Source: Saccoglossus kowalevskii (Eukaryota > Hemichordata > Enteropneusta > Harrimaniidae). From it: a DNA stretch of 12,121 bases. The notes beneath the pieces are model-generated. The model worked only from the letters and a program-made list of their open reading frames with translations, did not search any database and was not told where the DNA came from. Shown piece after piece: positions 10,201-12,121 of the stretch. The position numbers were made by a program, and so were the translations under genes. Positions within the stretch are counted from its first letter, which is position 1. The number at the start of each line of letters is the position of its first letter. The DNA lies in the NCBI RefSeq assembly GCF_000003605.2, contig NW_003134850.1, forward strand, positions 71,643-83,763, read 5' to 3'.

Positions 10201-12121
10201 GGCATACTACAAATTAATTCGAAATTGAGCATTAGTCTTTCAAACAAGAAGCTTGTCTGCTATTTGAAATGCACAACATGAAAACAATTTGATCCACATT
10301 ATTGAAGGACATAATACTTACACAAAATAAATTTTATTTTACATCTGTGGTTCACAGTTTTATTTCATAGTACCGGTACCTCTACTAAAAGTTCAATTTA
10401 AATCTGATTTGTTCAGATAGCAAAAATTAGATAATAAATGCATGTTTTTTCAACATTAAACTAATCACATCTGTGGATTACCCTAGAGTATCTATGAACC
10501 GAATTTCAATGAAATGTGACAATTATGCATATTATGCAATTATTAGTATGCTCGAATTTCAATCCCAAACTAATCAGGTCTTTGTTCCCAGGCACTTATA
10601 TACAAAGTCTTATGGAAATGCAATAATTATTTTTTTATTATTATTATCATTAGAATATTTATGTTCTAAGATTCATTGAAATAAGATTAGTGCTTGAGAT
10701 ATTGGTAGAAAAGGTGAAACTGACCAACAATTATGCAATCGGGTAATTAATATGTGCAGATTTTAATGTAAAACTTATCTACACAATTCTCAAGAGCAGC
10801 TATGTACCACGTTTCATACATACATACAGACATTCATACATACATATAGACAGGCTAACTGCAAAGGCTCCCGTTGTGTGCTTTGCAAACAGGAGTCAAA
10901 ACATTTGTTTTATGAGATTTTGTGTACAAAACATCCACACTAGCCTTAAACAAATTTTTATCTTAGTAATATGTGTCTGCTAAGTATTGTTACAGTAGAA
11001 AAAAACAATATGAAACTGCACCATTTCGATGACCATATTTTGGTAAAAATATTGAAAACACTGAAAATTTATTGTATAAAACTTAGGCTAAATGTTTGTT
11101 ATTACTGGGAAATTGATGTATATACATGTAAAAATATATTCTTGATTGCTAATTATTATTATTTTAATAAATATGCAGATAATAATAGTTTTGTTCTTAA
11201 TAATTTATCACAGAATACAATTGCACTGTATAATAATTTTATGACTGCAACATATACATAATATCCATGATATATTTTAAATTTGTTATACCTGTGAATT
11301 CAATTAGTTTCTCTATTATATACTCTTCTTTCTGCAAATAAATCAATATTTTATTTGTGTTACTCAATATAGTACATTACAAAATTGCTACAGTAGTAAT
11401 TACACCGGGATATGCATGATTAACATGGCAAAAAAATGCTGTGTAATAATGGAATTATTATTACATAACAACAATGCCCATTCAAAGGGTCTAGAGTGCA
11501 TTTCAGACTAATCTTCACATTGAATATTAATCTTGTGATGTAGTCATGTAGTCTATCTTTTATCGATGAACAGAGAATCCTTCAGTGACTTCTAATACTC
11601 AATCAGAGCTGAATCTATATAACTGCTTAGTGATGTTTGGCTATTGACAAGGGGAATATCCCATAGTTGTTGTATTACCATATACTTGACTTGTCAAAGT
11701 TTATTGTACTACACATTACATTCCACACCATCAACCACTATAATTTGATCAGGAATAGAAATCGATAAAACAATCATTTTAATTAATTCTCTTGGTTGCA
11801 CATAGATTATCATCAGATGATAACTATATATAACTCTGGCTATGATTTCTCCCATTTCTGTTCTTATGACATGACACTGAAATAATATGAAATACAATGG
11901 CTTGTTCAAAACCAATTAAGCAGGCATACTGCAACTGAATTTGAATTGTGCCATAGATGTTCAAAATCAAGCAGATCATGCAGCTGTGGTAACATGGTCA
12001 ACACAGCTGTCAAAGATACCCCAACCCCCAAGTAAATGTTATATTTATTAATTACTGTGTATGCATGCTTTGAATAATTATCTTACCCCTGTAGTATATA
12101 CTGCAAACCCATCATATATGA
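1170..12121 (-). CDS. Receptor-type protein tyrosine phosphatase, internal fragment (10 exons, both ends outside window)
   Basis: Seen: ten segments, complement(join(1170..1289,1484..1581,1692..1728,1877..1953,2738..2828,6993..7243,8366..8511,9888..10005,11292..11331,12087..>12121)), total 1013 nt, that splice into one frame of 337 codons plus a partial first codon. All introns are GT-AG except one GC-AG. Layout: ectodomain end (1-25), Ser/Thr-rich stalk (26-40), transmembrane helix (about 41-62) with KRR stop-transfer, cytoplasmic tail with Tyr 75, 89, 99 and 128, Lys/Pro-rich stretch (136-164), then a PTP domain from about 172. Known of the family: such proteins dephosphorylate phosphotyrosine at the plasma membrane, and the first domain after the membrane is normally the catalytic one. 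The WPD and Cys-x5-Arg loops would lie left of the window, so activity cannot be judged. Which vertebrate subtype it resembles is unclear. An invertebrate-specific receptor phosphatase is most likely. The family call is very secure; the exact ectodomain type is unknown. Confidence 0.95.
1290..1483 (-). other. Intron
   Basis: A 194-bp GT-AG intron, phase 0, between the DFWRM and KCVQYWP exons. I see no other element in it. Confidence 0.93.
1484..1581 (-). CDS. Receptor PTP exon: DFWRM motif
   Basis: Acceptor ATACTCTAG, donor AAAG|GTATGT. Encodes residues 266-297: [18 protein letters not shown] followed by [14 protein letters not shown]. It matches the family pattern TxxDFWRMxW followed by a hydrophobic strand and TNL. 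The usual second Trp (MIW or MVW) is Val279 here. Phase 1 in, phase 0 out. Confidence 0.97.
1692..1728 (-). CDS. Receptor PTP exon: 37-bp FIATQG exon
   Basis: Acceptor TCTTCACAG, donor CAAG|GTATGT. Encodes [12 protein letters not shown] plus the first base of Gly265. The FIATQGP motif completes across the junction with the next exon. Very short, but both phases match and the motif is diagnostic. Confidence 0.97.
1877..1953 (-). CDS. Receptor PTP exon: DHSRV and DYINANYI motifs
   Basis: Acceptor GAAAATAG, donor TTGAT|GTGAGT. Encodes residues 228-252, including DHSRVVL and DYINANYID, two of the most conserved motifs of classical tyrosine phosphatase domains. Phase 1 in, phase 0 out. Confidence 0.97.
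1954..2737 (-). other. Intron, no recognisable element
   Basis: A 784-bp GT-AG intron, phase 1. AT-rich sequence with short TACATGTACATG-like runs near 2107. I found no exon, RNA gene or clear repeat. Confidence 0.85.
2738..2828 (-). CDS. Receptor PTP exon: KNRF (phosphotyrosine-recognition) segment
   Basis: Acceptor GTTTTTTCAG, donor TCAT|GTGAGT. Encodes residues 197-226 (LLPQSTG... [12 protein letters not shown]) and ends in phase 1, the T joining AT of the next exon to give Tyr227. KNRF stands where nearly all active PTP domains have KNRY. The preceding exon lies more than 4 kb away, yet the spliced protein reads FVEEYK-LLP as expected for the family. Confidence 0.95.
3250..3345. repeat. 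Possible worn interspersed repeat with GGCGCC/GGCGTC boxes
   Basis: The segment starts TACCGTATAATC, continues to TTTAGGCGCCAGGG, and later has AATAGGCGTCATG. It resembles a common style of invertebrate interspersed repeat that begins TACCGTA and carries repeated GCGCC boxes. The match is from general familiarity and is weak. Confidence 0.25.
4370..5118 (-). pseudogene. Decayed C-terminal part of a non-LTR retrotransposon reverse transcriptase
   Basis: The minus strand reads, from 5115, through a 95-codon open stretch with [17 protein letters not shown], then [20 protein letters not shown], then CYIMLKRLD. After a stop at 4774 the same frame continues [11 protein letters not shown]. In another frame near 4475 comes VELGRHTKI, and in the third frame near 4429-4380 CSEML...ENEIHFF. 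This order (YGsEvWG, ElGRfPL, YWlkL, cY.mL..lD, GR.tW, EiGRH, C..C...EdE.HFL) is the familiar C-terminal region of many invertebrate LINE-type reverse transcriptases, recalled from family knowledge. At least two stops and two frameshifts make it dead. I did not find the catalytic FADD motif. Confidence 0.72.
5838..5857. repeat. Perfect 20-bp GC-rich palindrome near the element end
   Basis: GGGGGTTCGG followed by its exact reverse complement, 25 bp inside the right end of the 3650-5882 candidate. It is followed by another CCCCGAACC copy, so it looks like part of a subterminal repeat array. It is strikingly GC-rich in an AT-rich intron. Confidence 0.9.
5992..6028. promoter_or_regulatory. Three TTGACCT/AGGTCAA half-sites, two as an everted pair
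   Basis: TTGACCT occurs at 5992-5998 and 6012-6018, exactly 20 bp apart, and AGGTCAA at 6022-6028. The last two form TTGACCT-GAT-AGGTCAA. AGGTCA is the classical nuclear-receptor half-site; an everted pair with 3-bp spacing is one possible arrangement. Function in this intron is inference, and chance is possible. Confidence 0.3.
6454..6902. mobile_element. 449-bp inverted-repeat transposon (MITE-like)
   Basis: A 22-bp stretch at 6454-6475 (ATATAAGGAATTAATACTCAAT, shown in two parts: ATATAAGGAA and TTAATACTCAAT) is repeated perfectly and inverted at 6881-6902. If the ends are taken at TAAGGAATT, both sides are flanked by TA, as in Tc1/mariner-type insertions; that is inference. The inside has no coding frame and contains an unusually GC-rich patch near 6597-6660. 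Its right end lies 90 bp from the donor of the exon ending at 6993. Confidence 0.7.
6993..7243 (-). CDS. Receptor PTP exon: Lys/Pro-rich linker and start of phosphatase domain
   Basis: Acceptor CCCTATAG, donor ACAAG|GTAGTA. Encodes residues 114-196. It begins [19 protein letters not shown], with Tyr128 in a YxxP context. A basic proline-rich run follows (KPSKPPKP, then SIPPKPIIK), including one class II SH3-type PxxPxK at residues 137-142. From about residue 172 it reads [10 protein letters not shown]...ENKFVEEYK, the usual N-terminal helix of a receptor PTP catalytic domain. Phase 1 in, phase 0 out. At 251 bp it is the longest exon here. Confidence 0.94.
7244..8365 (-). other. Intron with GC donor
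   Basis: 1122-bp phase 1 intron with donor GCAAGT (8365-8360) and acceptor CCCTATAG. Besides the fold-back element at 8158-8246 it holds a 15-bp direct repeat, TACCAAATAACATAC, at 7502-7516 and 7897-7911, and a small GGTAGG/CCTACC inverted repeat at 7877-7900. Nothing else is recognised. Confidence 0.8.
8158..8246. mobile_element. 89-bp fold-back element with flanking direct repeats
   Basis: CACAGGGAGTTGGACAAACTT at the left end (21 bp, as CACAGGGAGTT plus GGACAAACTT) is exactly inverted at the right end. A further 12-bp arm, ATGTATTTTAAT, pairs after a 3-base bulge, leaving an A/T-only loop. GATCAAT flanks both sides (8151-8157 and 8247-8253), extendable to GGATCAAT if the shared G is counted. 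A 7-8 bp target duplication and CAGGG ends would suit a hAT-like MITE, but the family is not proven. Confidence 0.8.
8366..8511 (-). CDS. Receptor PTP exon: juxtamembrane tail with tyrosine motifs
   Basis: Starts after the acceptor CAACAG in phase 2 (G completes CGG, Arg) and encodes RQQNAK through SSQQN (residues 65-112). It carries Tyr75 (KKYEEA), Tyr89 (ENAYANVDE) and Tyr99 (RRAYVDG). Tyr89-Ala-Asn has the YxN pattern known to bind Grb2-type SH2 domains when phosphorylated; that it does so here is inference. The exon ends AATG|GCAAGT, a GC donor. The nearest GT, four bases further on, would shift frame and reach a stop within six codons. The next exon supplies TT, making GTT (Val113). Confidence 0.9.
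8620..8843. mobile_element. Imperfect 224-bp inverted-repeat element
   Basis: The left end CTTTTATCACCAGTTCC pairs with the right end, whose reverse complement reads CTTTTCATCACCAGACTTCC. Further in, AATAAAGCCTA at 8672-8682 pairs with TAGGCTTTATT at 8762-8772, and the centre has TTGAGT/ACTCAA arms. The whole segment could fold as a long imperfect hairpin. No target duplication is evident. It is probably an old MITE. Confidence 0.45.
9583..9801 (+). pseudogene. 3' end of a non-LTR retrotransposon (reverse transcriptase C-terminus)
   Basis: The plus strand encodes [18 protein letters not shown], then [27 protein letters not shown] and [12 protein letters not shown] followed by a stop. ALTW.P.GKR.RGRPKTTWRRTVEKE...W...A.DR..W...V.ALCA.R.EE is, from family knowledge, the C-terminal tail found in many animal LINE-like endonuclease-reverse transcriptases. 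The copy is 5'-truncated at about 69 codons. It ends in GATATGAGATGAGATGAT, a short ATGAG repeat tail of the kind such elements carry. It lies in sense opposite to the host gene and is not a host gene. Confidence 0.85.
9888..10005 (-). CDS. Receptor PTP exon: stalk and transmembrane helix
   Basis: Acceptor ATATTCAG and donor CG|GTAAGTA. Encodes residues 26-63. A Ser/Thr/Asp stalk ([11 protein letters not shown]) is followed by about 22 hydrophobic residues starting GIIGGVIAA and ending LVFVLK. The KRR that follows, partly from the next exon, is a typical cytoplasmic stop-transfer signal. Phase 1 in, phase 2 out; both neighbours agree. The small-residue GxxG-like start of the helix could favour helix packing, which is inference. 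Confidence 0.93.
10006..11291 (-). other. Intron
   Basis: 1286-bp GT-AG phase 1 intron. It contains an AT-rich inverted repeat at 10086-10185 (TAAGCTTT inverted to AAAGCTTA with poor T-rich arms between), a CATA microsatellite near 10815, and otherwise AT-rich sequence with short chance open frames. Confidence 0.85.
10470..10905. repeat. Possible interspersed repeat ending in a CATA microsatellite
   Basis: The stretch has near-repeated phrases (GAACCGAATTTCAATG at 10496 and CTCGAATTTCAAT at 10550), then GTGAAACTGACCAACAATTATGC, and then CATACATACATACAGACATTCATACATACATATAGACAG at about 10815-10852, quoted here only to place the microsatellite (CATA units broken by CAGACATT). The style is that of an interspersed repeat, but I cannot name one. 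Confidence 0.25.
11292..11331 (-). CDS. Receptor PTP exon: 40-bp membrane-proximal ectodomain exon
   Basis: Bounded by the acceptor TTTGCAG and the donor ACAG|GTATAA. It encodes [13 protein letters not shown] and ends in phase 1 with a G that joins CT of the next exon to make Ala. Entry phase 0 matches the donor at 12087 and exit phase 1 matches the acceptor at 10006. This two-sided phase fit is the main evidence for so short an exon. It probably completes the last ectodomain module before the stalk. Confidence 0.75.
11332..12086 (-). other. Intron, no recognisable element
   Basis: 755-bp GT-AG phase 0 intron. An acceptor-like site near 11882 precedes a short open frame to 11709 that has no family resemblance and no good donor, so I do not call an exon there. 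Confidence 0.7.
12087..12121 (-). CDS. Receptor PTP exon: ectodomain segment (partial, runs off window)
   Basis: The reading frame gives [11 protein letters not shown] (residues 1-11) and ends at a good donor, GGG|GTAAGA, in phase 0. The other two frames either hit a stop at once or end in a phase that does not fit the next exon. The sequence could be the last strands of a fibronectin III-like ectodomain domain, but 11 residues are too few to prove it. The exon is cut by the right edge of the window. Confidence 0.65.

Noticed and set aside
10473-11261. Plus-strand open frames of 68 and 96 codons.
   Set aside because: Composition is that of AT-rich intron sequence and no domain or splice signal supports them.
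11709-11915. Open frame with an acceptor-like TTATTTCAG upstream, a possible extra ectodomain exon.
   Set aside because: No convincing donor, no recognisable domain, and the flanking exons already join in phase without it.

Overview
The window looks like AT-rich nuclear DNA from an animal, most likely a marine invertebrate. It holds a spliced gene with introns of 0.1 to 4 kb, decayed non-LTR retrotransposons, small inverted-repeat transposons and a degenerate minisatellite. The phylum cannot be fixed from the sequence alone. There are no bacterial features: no operons, ribosome binding sites or long open frames.

The only gene I can support is on the minus strand: the middle part of a receptor-type protein tyrosine phosphatase. 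Ten coding segments run right to left from 12121 to 1170. All splice boundaries and phases fit, giving one open frame of 337 complete codons plus a partial one (residue 1 = first complete codon, near 12119). In order the fragment encodes the end of an ectodomain, a Ser/Thr-rich stalk, one transmembrane helix, a juxtamembrane tail with four tyrosines and a Lys/Pro-rich stretch, and the N-terminal half of a tyrosine phosphatase domain ([36 protein letters not shown]). The signal peptide and most of the ectodomain lie beyond the right edge. The WPD loop and the catalytic Cys loop lie beyond the left edge. The intron between 8366 and 7243 appears to use a GC-AG donor.

By region: 1-1140 is a minisatellite of about 37 units of 30-32 bp, starting about 30 bp inside an intron. 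1170-2828 carries six phosphatase-domain exons. 2829-6992 is a 4.2-kb intron holding a 2.2-kb candidate transposon with CAGGCC ends and a decayed LINE reverse-transcriptase C-terminus inside it, a nuclear-receptor-like half-site cluster, and a 449-bp element with 22-bp terminal inverted repeats. 6993-7243 and 8366-8511 are the juxtamembrane exons. The intron between them holds an 89-bp fold-back element flanked by direct repeats. 8512-9887 holds an imperfect inverted-repeat element and a second, plus-strand LINE 3' end. 9888-10005 is the transmembrane exon, and 11292-11331 and 12087-12121 are ectodomain exons. I see no RNA gene, CRISPR array, promoter or second protein-coding host gene.
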